Source: Chara braunii (Eukaryota; Streptophyta; Charophyceae; Charales; Characeae). Taken from it: a stretch of DNA of 44,552 nt. The translations under genes were made by a program, and so were the position numbers. Positions within the stretch are counted from its first letter, which is position 1, and the number at the start of each line of letters is the position of its first letter. The notes below the pieces were generated by a model. It saw only the letters and a program-made list of their open reading frames with translations, was not told the origin of the DNA and did no database searches. The stretch lies in assembly GCA_003427395.1 (NCBI GenBank), contig BFEA01000092.1, positions 737,003 to 781,554 of the forward strand, written 5' to 3'. Positions 21,454 through 32,944 of this stretch are shown piece by piece.

Positions 21454-23090
21454 TGATCCTTCAAAGACTTAGTCAATTGCATGCAAAACCACCTCTCTCG
21501 CACCTTTCCCTAATTCATTCATTTTTGTCTGAATTTAAACAACAGAAAAAATAATAAATGAGTTCACTTAGTTTGTATTAAATCGTGAATAAGTCCATAG
21601 GGGCGCATGCATCCATAGAAAACAAAGTAGAGGAATGCACCTGATAGGGGTATAGTGGTTTCATACATGAATGAAAATCGTTATACTTGAAAGGTTTTTG
21701 CCTCCAGAACCTCACATAGGTTGTGGCAAAGTTCCTGCAATCGGTGGGGCAACCTCCTACAAAGGCCTTGGCATGGGTCACGGGTTTCCACCCCCCCCTA
21801 CCGCCTTTTAGTGTCTACACCCGCTCTTGCATAATCCGCTCGTCCGCTCACTTGCGTGTCTTGTTGTCCTCAACGAATCAATGTACCTGGTCGTTCACAC
21901 AATAAGGTTCAGTCAAAACGTGAGAGAGATAACTAGCGGGTCCGAACACAATACGACGAATAAGCGAGTTTCAACATCTAGAAAGGTTGTGTTCACTTAT
22001 CATGCAAAATGAGAGAGAATCCCACGCTATAATTGGAAAAGGAACATCTGCTCAAAACACGAACGCTTTGATGACCAGTGGGCAGACGAGCACTACGAAT
22101 CACAATACAGTCACCAGCAGCCGCGACACCAATCAAGGCCGCAGTCAGGCTGATATTCACGAGAAGAGAGGTATGATCACGACCAAATGGGAGCATGACT
22201 GCCAAGAAGGACACGAGTTTGACGAGTTGTTCAAATATTTAGTTGAAAATGAGTACCGTTGTGACTGAGATTACGCGCGCAATGAATAGCACCAGACTCG
22301 AGATGTCTACCGCCTCAACGAACACCAATTGGATCCCGACCACTACAATTGTCATGAAGAGGTAGATTTGCATCTGGACAACACGTGCACTTTGATCCCG
22401 ACAAGCATGTCTGCAAGACAACGATGTTGATCATAACGGTCATGGTGATGACGTGCGCAATGCTTCACTACCCACCGAATGTAAAAGTTTAATAATCAAA
22501 TTTTCTTTATAACATGGGGAGATACATTGTCATCTTTACCTCCGTCTCCTACCCGCAACTCAAAACTATTGCATCGCCAAATCCACACCTCCAACGTGAA
22601 AATCGTCGATGCCATTGCATTCGAAATGACCCAAAACCTGAAGCTAACATTTTCTCTCGATTCCATAAAGATTCGAGTTAGATATCAATTGTCTCGCTTA
22701 GGCTATATCCACTTCTTCGACTCCTCCGCACACCTTTTTTCTCCTCCCGCACCAAAACTAACACTCTAATCCCTAATCTAACACCGCCAATCAACTCACC
22801 CGACTTTGAAACCCTTAGTTTGCATCGTTCCTTGCCCGTTTTCGTTGAGAAACGTGTGGGATTTGCTTTCTCCTCTCCACTTTTTCCCTCTTCTTCCTCA
22901 CCTTCGCCATCATTTTCCACTTTGTCCTCCCCATTCTCATCAGCGCCCTTCTCTTCCCTCGTTGATACCGAGCTCCCACAACTTGTCTCCATACGAAAAA
23001 CCAAAGTAAAATGGGTTTTTGTCATTTGCCCCTCACGAGATTTCAATTCTCGTTGAGCTCATGCTATGACACATGCGTTAGCTTCTAACA
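21454..23090. other. No convincing gene
   Basis: A 93-codon plus-strand frame at 21987-22268 is Asn/Thr/Ser- and charge-rich without a recognised motif. I could not support it as a gene. Confidence 0.25.
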
Positions 23091-23094
23091 GATG

Positions 23095-23320
23095 TGCTGC
23101 CCCGGCCAAACTCCTCACCTGACAAGGTCTTTCACTTGGATCGAACAGATCAGAAGGGCCTGCATCTAGGATTAAGAGGCAGGGGTGAAGCCCCGACTCC
23201 ACCTCACGAAATAAGTACAATAACACTAAAAGTAGTAGTATTTCCTGGTTTCCGTTGGGCTCGAACTCAGGTCTGCACTTCAATAGTTAAGGGGAATACT
23301 AACTGGGCTAGGCTAGTTGG
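23095..23320 (-). mobile_element. tRNA-derived SINE-like element
   Basis: On the minus strand TAGCCCAGTTAGT (box A, 23310-23298) is followed 29 bases later by GAGTTCGAGCCC (box B, 23268-23257), as in a tRNA gene. A roughly 160-base body continues to the left with a GGGGCTTCACCCCTGCC segment. The region after box A does not fold into a full tRNA cloverleaf, so a SINE is more likely than a functional tRNA. Confidence 0.55.
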
Positions 23321-23460
23321 TTTCATGCTCGGACGCTGAACCAACTGCAAGGGTCATGCCAATCTTTTTTGTATCGTTTCAATTTTAATGGATGTCGGAA
23401 AGGACCATCTTGCGGGCACGATTGTAAGGTACCACTGCGGGACTGACCCGCCCTAGGTAA

Positions 23461-23569
23461 CTCGAAAATATGTTATCTTGTTAAAACCGGCAGCATTTGA
23501 ACTCTTAGGCCTAGTCCGTAGGTGCACCAACTGAGTTAGGCTCGAAAATATGTTATCTTGTTAAAACCG
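23461..23569 (-). mobile_element. Second tRNA-related fragment between 29-bp direct repeats
   Basis: The minus strand reads TAACTCAGTTGGT (box A, 23538-23526), then after 21 bases GAGTTCAAATGC (box B, 23504-23493). The insert lies between identical 29-bp copies of CTCGAAAATATG... at 23461-23489 and 23541-23569. The box spacing is short for a working tRNA. Confidence 0.45.
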
Positions 23570-24485
23570 TTGGTTCCGATGTCGGTCTCGAAGCCAACAC
23601 GAGCCTGGTCCCAAAAAAAAAACAAGATAACCACACAAAACCAAGATTAAAAAAAAAAAGGAGGAGGGGGAAAATAGGTCATTGTCGCTGACCTTGGGAG
23701 GTTGCACTTCGTCGTTGACACACAACGAGCACCGCTCATCCGAGCGAGGACTTAACTTTTTCTCCCGCCCGCGCCATCAACGTCAGACGAGGCCGCGTCG
23801 GATTTGACTTGCAAAAAACACACTAAATACCTTTGTAATGGTATTTGATACGACATCATCATTGAGGATAGGAAGGGTTATCCACTTCTTTTATGGATGA
23901 CACCTCTGGTGTTGTGAAAAGGAGATAGTCATAGTGACCTTAAAAAAATAACATAATTTGTAGTGTCAGGTCCATCGTGATCACTTATGGATTCAAGATA
24001 AGAGTTAATGACATTATCCATTGTATTTATATATCCAACTCCTATAGAGAAAGACATTTGTCTTGAACGAAAACGTGGTTGGATCTGAACATCGTTCGCA
24101 CAATATGGATAAGTGGGTTGCCAATATATAGCCTGTTGACCAAGGCGACTCGATCTGTAGCGTAATGATGAATCTCCCCCCAAATATTGTAACAGATTGT
24201 GTATAGATTGATAAAGGAATTTTGGAAGCTCGATCGGTGAACGAAGCGAAATTCACCAAAGATTTTGGTTATTGCATTATCGAGTAAGAAGGGGACATGA
24301 AAGAATTGAATTTATGTGGCATCATCGAATCTTCCCCCTGTGCATTCGGGGAGTGATCGCCATTCACTATATCGAACTATCTCACATCCTTCCTGAACGG
24401 AGTTCAAGCAACGTTCCTTGATCAATCAATCTTGCAGTTGGACCGAGGGAGCAAGATATGTAAATGTGACGGAACCTTAATTGCC

Positions 24486-25536
24486 TTATGAAACCTTATT
24501 GGAAAAAAAGTCCAAACTGCTGCCAACCATTCTTGAATTCTTCCTAGTGTATAAGTTTTGTACGGGGAGGAATTGAAACTCCTGGCCCAAAGAAAGAGCA
24601 AGCCACACAGCATGTGCCTTCATGTACGAAACGTAGAGCTTGGAGAATTCATCGATAATTAGTATCTCAGCAACCCATTCGTTCGGATTGACTGTTGCTT
24701 TATTAGCAATAAGAACCCTTATCCCTATGAGGAGAGCCCATCTTAGCTCTACCATCGCCAATACCTCTTGATCGGATAATTTATAAAAATAAGTAGCAAT
24801 CTAATGGTTGTCACCCTCGAGATCTAAGCCCACAAAATCACTTTTTCCACATAAGGTGTCCGAAGGGTATAAATCCCCTTTGATATTCGTCGTGATGAAA
24901 CATGTACTTGCGTAGTGGCAAAATGAATGATCGACTGATAAGGATAAAACCCCTCGTAGGTTAAGCAAAGCTCAAGGGTGACCCTTAGTCCTCAATCATA
25001 TAAGCTCACAATAAGCAGAGTCTGTGTGCGATCATGACAAAAAGAAATATTCCTCCGTCTAGTGGCAACATAAAAGGGACGCTATGAAGGATGATGCCCC
25101 TGATAAGATAATCAATCTCAGGGGTTTTTCTTCAATCCTCAATTTTACTTGCACACTATCAGTCACCGAAATGAACGTCATGCGAAGATGGGTTGTCAAC
25201 AATTACCGACATGCCTTGCGGGAAAGAAGATTAGGCTATATTTAAGTAGACGATTGTGTCCCGCATCGAGTTAGAGAATTTCACATTTTATTCCATGGGA
25301 AGAAAATAAGGCTAATGAAATCCCCCCCTTTCTAATCTACGTACCCTTAATCAATCGCACAAAAAAACAAAGCAGTTACTCTCGCCCATTCCGCCGAAAA
25401 CAAGATAGCGCCAATGAGGGTTTCGTGTTGCATTAACTCCCCTGTATAGATGACCCGTCATGCTCCGACCATCACAATGATCCTTGTCGCGATCATCAAT
25501 AATTAAGATATTTCGTTTGAGGAGGTCATGAGCCAA
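24486..25536 (-). pseudogene. Decayed protein-coding remnant, unknown family
   Basis: The minus strand carries protein-like segments in series: a 61-codon frame at 25536-25351 (LLKRNILIIDDRDKDH, VFGGMGESNCF), then broken frames with DGGIFLFVMIAH and GFIPFGHLMWKK at about 25100-24840. A 91-codon frame at 24761-24486 follows (VAEILIIDEFSKLYVSYMKAH). At least five stops interrupt them. The hydrophobic pattern is that of a folded protein, but I could not name the family. Confidence 0.35.
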
Positions 25537-25744
25537 CCATAGTTGGCAACCTTAAGGTTGTGGTATAGTGGGTGTCGATGTTTGTGCCAAGTTGTTGCAT
25601 TTTTGGCGGCGGGCGACCAGGACGCAAAGTGGGTTCTTAGGGGGAAAAAAAATTGGGGGGAATGGTCCTTGGCAAAATTGCGGACTACCTACAACTAGCT
25701 CTGGCAGAACCGAAACTTTTGGAAAAAGGAAGGACTGGTCCTCG

Positions 25745-25815
25745 GGTGGAAGCGGACCCCAAAAATAAGTGGGGGGCGTTGGACCGGTTCGCGGGTGGAA
25801 GCGGACCCCAAAAAG
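25745..25815. repeat. Short direct duplication
   Basis: GGGTGGAAGCGGACCCCAAA occurs at about 25745 and again at 25794. Confidence 0.85.
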
Positions 25816-25959
25816 AAGTGAGAGCATGTGAATTGCAAAAGGGCCCTCAGACCTATATGTTGAGGCCCGTCTTCTCAAAACATGGAGGTCAGGTGCAACG
25901 AAACAGACGTTTTGCAAAAGACAACTTTGACAATTTTTTGTGCTCGGACGAACGTACAG

Positions 25960-26305
25960 AAAAATATAACAGTTTGAGAATCCATAGACGAGGTTGTGTT
26001 TTTTCCAGAAAAAATATTAGAACATTTTCAAAAAATCATTTAAACTGCAATATAATCGTCGCGCCGATTCGACACATTTTTCATTTTTGCCACTCAACCA
26101 TGTGTGGGCCAACTAAAAAAGTACTTGAAATTTAGTGAGTTTTCGCGCTCAGAAGAATGCGTGAAAAAACCTGAAAATTGAAGTACTTGTAGATTTTGTT
26201 GTGATCTTTCCAGGAAAAATGCGTCAATTAAAAAAAAATAAAAAATTCCAACTGTGAAATAGATCGCGGCTGCAATTTGACCCATATTTTAATTTTGCCA
26301 TTCAA
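25960..26305. repeat. Two diverged ~190-bp repeats
   Basis: Both copies run from a TTTTCCAG(A/G)AAAAAT segment to a common end TTTTGCCA(C/T)TCAAC (near 26097 and 26304). Confidence 0.55.
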
Positions 26306-26306
<1 letters not shown>

Positions 26307-26363
<57 letters not shown>

Positions 26364-26575
26364 CTTTCTCTCTTTCTTTCTCTTCCACTCTTTGTCTCTC
26401 TCTCACACTCATAATAATAAATGAAACAAAACTCTCTCTCCCTCTCTCTGTCTCTCTCTCTCTGTCTCTTTGTCTCTATCTTTCTCTCTCTTTGTGGTAG
26501 CCCCCCCCCCCTTCTCTCTCTCTCTCTCTTTCTTTCTCTCTCTCACTCTCTCTCACACTCATAATAATAAATGGA

Positions 26576-26631
<56 letters not shown>
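26307..26631. repeat. Compound (CT)n microsatellite
   Basis: Three CT blocks. The second and third are each preceded by the same ACACTCATAATAATAAATG(A/G)AACAAAA segment (near 26405 and 26551), so the block itself was duplicated. Confidence 0.9.
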
Positions 26632-26635
<4 letters not shown>

Positions 26636-28800
26636 TGCCCTCTTAGTCTCATGGCTTTGGCCACCTTAGGGTTGCGTTCCCCGCGCCTGCATGATCACTT
26701 GCACAATCAGTGGTGCCGAGCTTTGCGGAGGGCGCTGGTCCGACCATGGCTGTTTCCTGCGCCAGCCCCGCTCGACAGCGTCGGGTGCTACACTACGGAT
26801 AATGCGTATGGCGCTAATGCAACGAGCCTGCGGCTGACCCTGCCTGTTACCTACCGCCCTCTTCCCTATTCCTATTTCTAGGTTCATTACTCCCCTGGTT
26901 TCCTGGTGAGGCATGCGAGTGGCATTCAGGACTCTTCCTGGGCAAGCTTGGCGCCCGCCACCTAGAGGTAGGCCGTTGGTGCCCACCGGTAGCGGCACTG
27001 AGCAGAGTGCAGGCACAGCGAGTGGCGCGTCTCGGTCCTGATGCTACTGGCTGACCCCTGCCCGGTATCACCCACCTGCAGGTTGGGTGCAGCCCCCGCA
27101 TGTTCCCTCGTTGGAGGCTCGGACTCCGGCTGGCTGCTACTAGGGGGCTCCGGCGAGTTTTCCCCCGAACATCTCCGGCTTACTCCTGACAAAATCGGTA
27201 TTCCCGACATTTCATACCCTCGCGAGATGATTACCGCGTGCCCACGGCCGTACCACAACCACATACATTAGAATGGGACAACGGTCCTTTGGGACATCCG
27301 TTAAAATTAAAATTTTGGAACGATAAATCGAGAAATGGGAATGGGAATGGGACGAGGGAAGCAAAGAGGTGGCCGTATGTGACCCGATCGACGGACAAGA
27401 CGACGCAGGGGAACGGAGACGGAGATCTACCGGTGGATTGTAGAGTGGGACAAAAAGTGGCATTCGTGACCGTCGGGGAAGTGTACGGTACGGCTCGGCC
27501 AGCGCACTTCCCGTCACTGCCTGCAGCCGTTGGGCAAGCTTGGTTGGGTTGGAATGCACGCAGCTCATGTCGTAGGGAAGGAGTGGGAGTGGGAGAGGGA
27601 GAGAGGCTTCGGGCGGCTACGACGTGGGCAAGAGAGGGCGTGCTTTTGAAGTGATGCGAGGGTGTAATGCCACGTGGAGCTGTCTCGCGGGCGTCGGGTT
27701 GAGTGTTTCTGTGGCAGTGGCATCCTTGCTGCGCCTCTCGCCGACCCGGCGCTTACTGCTTATTGCCCCCAGCGGCGGCAGTTTGCCGACGTGGCGATCG
27801 GAGACTCCGCCCGCTTGGCGGCGGAAAAGTTGGGACAGCTCAAACAGGACGGGTCGGGATGAACGTGCTTCTGTGTGAGTCGTTCATCCACGAACGAGCT
27901 ACCGACAATATCGACGAGGTGAGTGCCCCATATCCCCCGCCCCTTTTTCGGTAATCGAACGTATGTGAATGAGTTGTTGCTACCGTATCTGACTCGAAAA
28001 GAGCCACAAATGCATGCAATCTCGGATTATCAGTTCGTTTACCTGGCAAACATGTGATCAGCACTCGATGACACGTGTACCCACTCTCCTGTTGCCCCAT
28101 TTCCCTTCTCTCCACCTCATCTGGCGCCTAATGTGCAACCAATCATCGCGTGGTTGTCATTATTTATCATTGTTACGAGCGTAGAAACCGGGAGAAAAGA
28201 ACCATTGTGTTTGGGAGGAGGGAACTACAGTGGCGGCCACAGGAAGCGGGTGAAGGTTTTTCTTGCTGCGGCGAACATCACCTCATAATCGGCTCTGTCG
28301 ATTAATTACGGGTGAAGGGTTTAAGATCAGCAGATTGATTGATCGGAGGGAGAGGGTTTTGACACGTGGTGGGGCATCACCGATCACGAAGATATACAGG
28401 TGGCGGGAACCACAGAGGTCAGCGCACCAAGATATATACAGGCGATGGGGATGTCGGCGGGTTGAAGCAGAGGATGATGGAAGGGTTTTACGCGGGAAAA
28501 CAGATCTATGCTATGTGTGTGACTATGCTGTGTGTGACCAGATCGATGCTATGTGTGCGACCTTGATCAACGAACGGCACTCGTAAATCGAGAGTTGGCA
28601 TTTGTGTGGGTTTAGGTGCTGTCAGGTTCTGAGGGTGCAAAAGGGGATGACGATCGATATGGAGGGGGGTGGGGTTGGGTTAGTTGGTGGTTGATTGGTT
28701 GTTTGATTAGTATTGACGACAACCACGGCAAATGATCCATCAGTGCATCATCTGCTGCCACGTGGAAGCCTCTCAAGGACTTCAGACACACAATTGCGGT
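26632..28800. other. GC-rich stretch without a supported gene
   Basis: Several long frames overlap on both strands, as expected of GC-rich DNA. None shows a motif, and I list none as a gene. Confidence 0.3.
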
Positions 28801-28802
28801 CA

Positions 28803-29102
28803 CTCGTGACGAATCGGAGCGGATCTTGGCGGGAAATCATCCATCAGTCGGCCGCTGACCTTCTTGCCCGCTAACATGTCGCCTTATGATCATGAACGTA
28901 TACAAACCATATTCCGGTCCAAATGCAGTGACGAATCGGAGCGGATCTTGGCGGGAAATCATCCATCAGTCCACAATTTACAGTAGTTCTGGTTGACTGA
29001 GCGACTTCAGCAAGTCGGCCGCTGACCTTCTTGCCCGCTAACGCAACGCCTTATTATCATAAAATGAACGTATACAAACCATGTTCCGGTCCAAATGCAG
29101 TG
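28803..29102. repeat. Segmental tandem duplication with an internal indel
   Basis: GTGACGAATCGGAGCGGATC and the following 23 bases occur at 28803 and 28928. A second block starting CGGCCGCTGACCTTCTTGCC occurs at about 28848 and 29016. The right copy holds about 45 extra bases between the two blocks. Confidence 0.9.
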
Positions 29103-29403
29103 ATAATGCTAGGGTATATGATTGTGTTGGGGGAAAGAAGGTGGGGTTAGTGAGAGGCGTGGAGGAAGGTTTAGAGTGTGGATGCTCAAGGCGGTGCGGC
29201 GGCGGCAGGTGGGGTTGTTTGCGCGCTTGGCAGTTAGTTCAGGTCGGAGATCATCGATCGTTAGGGCGCCGGGAGGCTTGGTGGCCGCGTGGAGAGGCGG
29301 GCGCAGATGGCATTGGCATCCGCCAATTACAATTGATTGGGTGGTAGGGGGGACGGCGGGATGGGCAGCCGCAGCTGAACGAACGGTAGTACTACCGGTA
29401 GTT

Positions 29404-29570
29404 GTAGCGACCATGAGGCGAGCGACCATGAGGCGGGCGACCATGAGGCGGGGGGTATTTACATGGAGTTTGAACCAATGGTGATGGATTTGTCAGGCTG
29501 TATCGCGGACACAGAGGATGCAAAGGTAGAGAGAGGTGAGGATGCCAAGGTAGAGAGAGGTGATCTGTAC
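29404..29570. repeat. Short tandem repeats of 15 bp and 24 bp
   Basis: GCGACCATGAGGCGG is present three times at about 29408-29452. GATGC(A/C)AAGGTAGAGAGAG is present twice at 29517-29562. Confidence 0.85.
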
Positions 29571-29927
29571 GAGGAGCGGCGAGGATTGTACCACGCGATC
29601 TCGGGATCGGTGACCCTCCTGATGACACGTCAGCCGAGGTCGCAGCGGTTGATGTATCGTAGTGGATAAGGCGCGAAAGTACATGCTTGCCCTAATCTGC
29701 TGCTGACGTGGCAAAGGATGCGCGTAGGAGGGGGGGGGGGAGGAAGGAGAACTGGTGATAATGCACTCGTCACAGCGGAAGCGATCCTCTGAATCGAAGT
29801 TGTGGGAATCATCATTGTACGTGTGACCTTGTGGCCTTGCATCTGATTCAAAATGCTCTCACGAGCACCAAAGAGCAGACTTGTGTCACATACATTTTGT
29901 GTCAGTGGGGGATGGCGGTAAACCTCC

Positions 29928-29983
29928 AGGGAGGGAGGGAGGGAGCGGGAGGGGAGGGAGAGGGGGAGGGGGAGGGGGAGGTG
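29928..29983 (+). repeat. G-run cluster with quadruplex potential
   Basis: More than eight runs of three or more G within about 55 bases on the plus strand. Confidence 0.7.
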
Positions 29984-30702
29984 ATGCTCCCGTGGTCATT
30001 GAATTTGAATGCGTCTTGATGATCAAGGGGGGGTGTTGGCCGTTTGGGGATAGGACATACTGATGCCGCCAGCGGCTTTCCTGGATGAATCTGTTCGTCA
30101 TCACGGGCCACATTCAGCCGAAGACGCCCTGGTGTGAGGATGATCTCACTCCTGCAAATGTCGATTTGAAGCCACGGCTTATGGGAAACGGCTCGGTGCA
30201 TCTTCGCTGCGAGCAAGACGGGAGCTGCGCGCCGTCGCTGTGTGACACCCGGCGCACACTGCGCGCAATTGTGACGCGCTTGTGCGGCGAAGCTTGCCTC
30301 CCTTGTTGCGCCGATGTCCTTCGCGTCGGGTGGTAGGAGTAAGTTTCGCCGCACGAGAATGGCGCGCAGTGACGCCGCCGCCAAGTGTCGCACGGCGACG
30401 CAGCGGCGCTAATTCCTTGGCTCGCAGGAAGAAAACTGGGGTCACGGCGGCGGCGTCACGGCCGCCAAGTGTCGCCACGTGATCTCCCGTCGAGATTGGA
30501 ACACGTGGCGATCGAGTGACTGGCACACGTTGACATCTTGCCATCAATTCATCATCGTGAGGTTTCCAACTTTCATGATCGGCGCGTCGGATATCTTTGG
30601 TTGGGCCGTCGGGGATCGTTTTCATTGGGGCGTTTGATTGTTTTGATTGTTTTTGATGGGTGCGTCTGATTCTTTGGATTGTGGCGTCTGGTTGGCTTGG
30701 AT

Positions 30703-30925
30703 ACCCTTCCTCTTTTCTTTGCCTCTTCGCCTTTTGGCTGTGTGCAAGTGGGTCGATATGACACACGGGGGTGGGGGCAGCCCCGCTCAACCTACGTCCA
30801 CGTGGGCGGCCTTGTACGCAAGAGGAGGTTCTGAACAGGGGGAGTTGTAAGGAAGAAGATATATAAAAAAAGGAATTCATCTTTTTTCTTCTTTTTTCCG
30901 CTTTTGCGCTCTCATATTCATGTGA
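30703..30925 (+). mobile_element. Dispersed ~210-bp repeat, copy 1
   Basis: Closely matches 36945-37165 over CTCTTTTCTTTGCCTCTTCG..., a GTGGGTCGATATGACACACG block, CCACGTGGGCGGCCTTGTAC and GGAAGAAGATA. After it come two GTGA(T/C)(G/A)ATATATATGTTTC segments (to about 30985). Frames crossing it on the minus strand (30179-31084) are not taken as genes. Confidence 0.85.
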
Positions 30926-31343
30926 TGATATATATGTTTCATTTGATAGCTTTGTGACATAACTTTGTGACAATATATATGTTTCATTTGAGATTTTTGC
31001 GTTGGGTCTTTGGATTGGGGCGTCAGTGCCGATAATGACAGTGCGTGGAAATGTGGGAGGAAACCGAACGACACACAGAAGCAATATCGCTGGGGGGGAA
31101 ATGGGAAAGAGAAGGAAAGTGCGAGTTCGTGGGTTAAAGTGACTAACGCGGAGATTCTTTCACTCCCTTCCCTTCCCCTCCCCCACCCCCCACCCCCCCC
31201 TCCGCCTTCCCTCCTTCCCCGCCCGCCCCGGCGGAACCCAACGCACCCTCGCTAGGACTGTATCCGGCCGGAAAAATAGCTTTGTATCTTGTATACATTC
31301 ACGAGGAGGGTGGGTTGTGTTCGGGGGAAGACGGTAGCAAGGG

Positions 31344-31348
<5 letters not shown>

Positions 31349-31433
<85 letters not shown>
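31349..31433. repeat. (GA)n microsatellite
   Basis: About 42 uninterrupted GA units. Confidence 0.95.
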
Positions 31434-31434
<1 letters not shown>

Positions 31435-31865
31435 GGACCTTCGATCTTCCTCATCTACGTTTTGAACATGTTCTCTCTTTTAGCACATTCCAGTCCTCCT
31501 CCCAACTCCAGCCTCGAACTCCCGCCGGCGACTGTGGGAATTTCATAACTCTCGAGGCCCATCATCTGCTGAGTGTCAATATGTCAGAGTCTCGTCTGAC
31601 CCCTACCCATTTTCCTCTGCTAATCCGACGGCTCCATTGAGAAATGTGGGGGGGCCCGTCGAGACCCATCGTCATTTCCCTAGTAAATATGTCGATGCGT
31701 CTGTGTGGGAATTTGACATATTCTCTTATTGCGAAGTGCGAAGTCTTGGTAATCAGAAGGTCAGTGTATCGACAACGCTTGAGGTGAATTTAGGGTTATT
31801 ATCAATGGCCAGTTAAGGGTTATGATCGATTTGTTCGAGGGTCATCGAAGTCCCTCCGCCCCCCC

Positions 31866-32052
31866 CGCATGTGGTCCACTTTTGAAGTCCAGATGCATGT
31901 GGTCCACTTTTGAAGTCCAGATGCATGTGGAATGTTGCGTAGTGGAGCGAGGCCTGTATTTTTGAAATCATGGCAGAATGATCACCCATTGAAAAGTGAG
32001 GACATTCTACTTATGTTTTTTGAAATAATGGCAGAATGATCACCCATTAGAA
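31866..32052. repeat. Short direct duplications
   Basis: GCATGTGGTCCACTTTTGAA is tandem near 31868 and 31896. A block with GGCAGAATGATCACCCATT occurs near 31972 and 32029. Confidence 0.8.
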
Positions 32053-32086
32053 AAAAAAAAGAAAAAAGAAAAAAAAGGTAAAAAAA

Positions 32087-32935
32087 NNNNNNNNNNNNNN
32101 NNNNNNNNNNNNNNNNNNNNNNNNNNNNNNNNNNNNNNNNNNNNNNNNNNNNNNNNNNNNNNNNNNNNNNNNNNNNNNNNNNNNNNNNNNNNNNNNNNNN
32201 NNNNNNNNNNNNNNNNNNNNNNNNNNNNNNNNNNNNNNNNNNNNNNNNNNNNNNNNNNNNNNNNNNNNNNNNNNNNNNNNNNNNNNNNNNNNNNNNNNNN
32301 NNNNNNNNNNNNNNNNNNNNNNNNNNNNNNNNNNNNNNNNNNNNNNNNNNNNNNNNNNNNNNNNNNNNNNNNNNNNNNNNNNNNNNNNNNNNNNNNNNNN
32401 NNNNNNNNNNNNNNNNNNNNNNNNNNNNNNNNNNNNNNNNNNNNNNNNNNNNNNNNNNNNNNNNNNNNNNNNNNNNNNNNNNNNNNNNNNNNNNNNNNNN
32501 NNNNNNNNNNNNNNNNNNNNNNNNNNNNNNNNNNNNNNNNNNNNNNNNNNNNNNNNNNNNNNNNNNNNNNNNNNNNNNNNNNNNNNNNNNNNNNNNNNNN
32601 NNNNNNNNNNNNNNNNNNNNNNNNNNNNNNNNNNNNNNNNNNNNNNNNNNNNNNNNNNNNNNNNNNNNNNNNNNNNNNNNNNNNNNNNNNNNNNNNNNNN
32701 NNNNNNNNNNNNNNNNNNNNNNNNNNNNNNNNNNNNNNNNNNNNNNNNNNNNNNNNNNNNNNNNNNNNNNNNNNNNNNNNNNNNNNNNNNNNNNNNNNNN
32801 NNNNNNNNNNNNNNNNNNNNNNNNNNNNNNNNNNNNNNNNNNNNNNNNNNNNNNNNNNNNNNNNNNNNNNNNNNNNNNNNNNNNNNNNNNNNNNNNNNNN
32901 NNNNNNNNNNNNNNNNNNNNNNNNNNNNNNNNNNN
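32087..32935. other. Assembly gap (849 N)
   Basis: Unresolved bases. The VIRILIZER 5-prime exon and promoter probably lie in or left of it. Confidence 1.
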
Positions 32936-32944
32936 GCTCGACAG
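32936..32944 (+). CDS. VIR: VIRILIZER first visible exon end
   Basis: GCTCGACAG followed by GTAAGG immediately right of the gap. In phase with the next exon, and placed where plant VIRILIZER has its first intron. The rest of the exon is in the gap. Inferred from position and donor only. Confidence 0.45.

Noticed and set aside
30179-31084. 301-codon minus-strand open frame
   Set aside because: It crosses the dispersed 210-bp repeat, is basic and low in pattern, and lies in GC-rich DNA where long chance frames are common.
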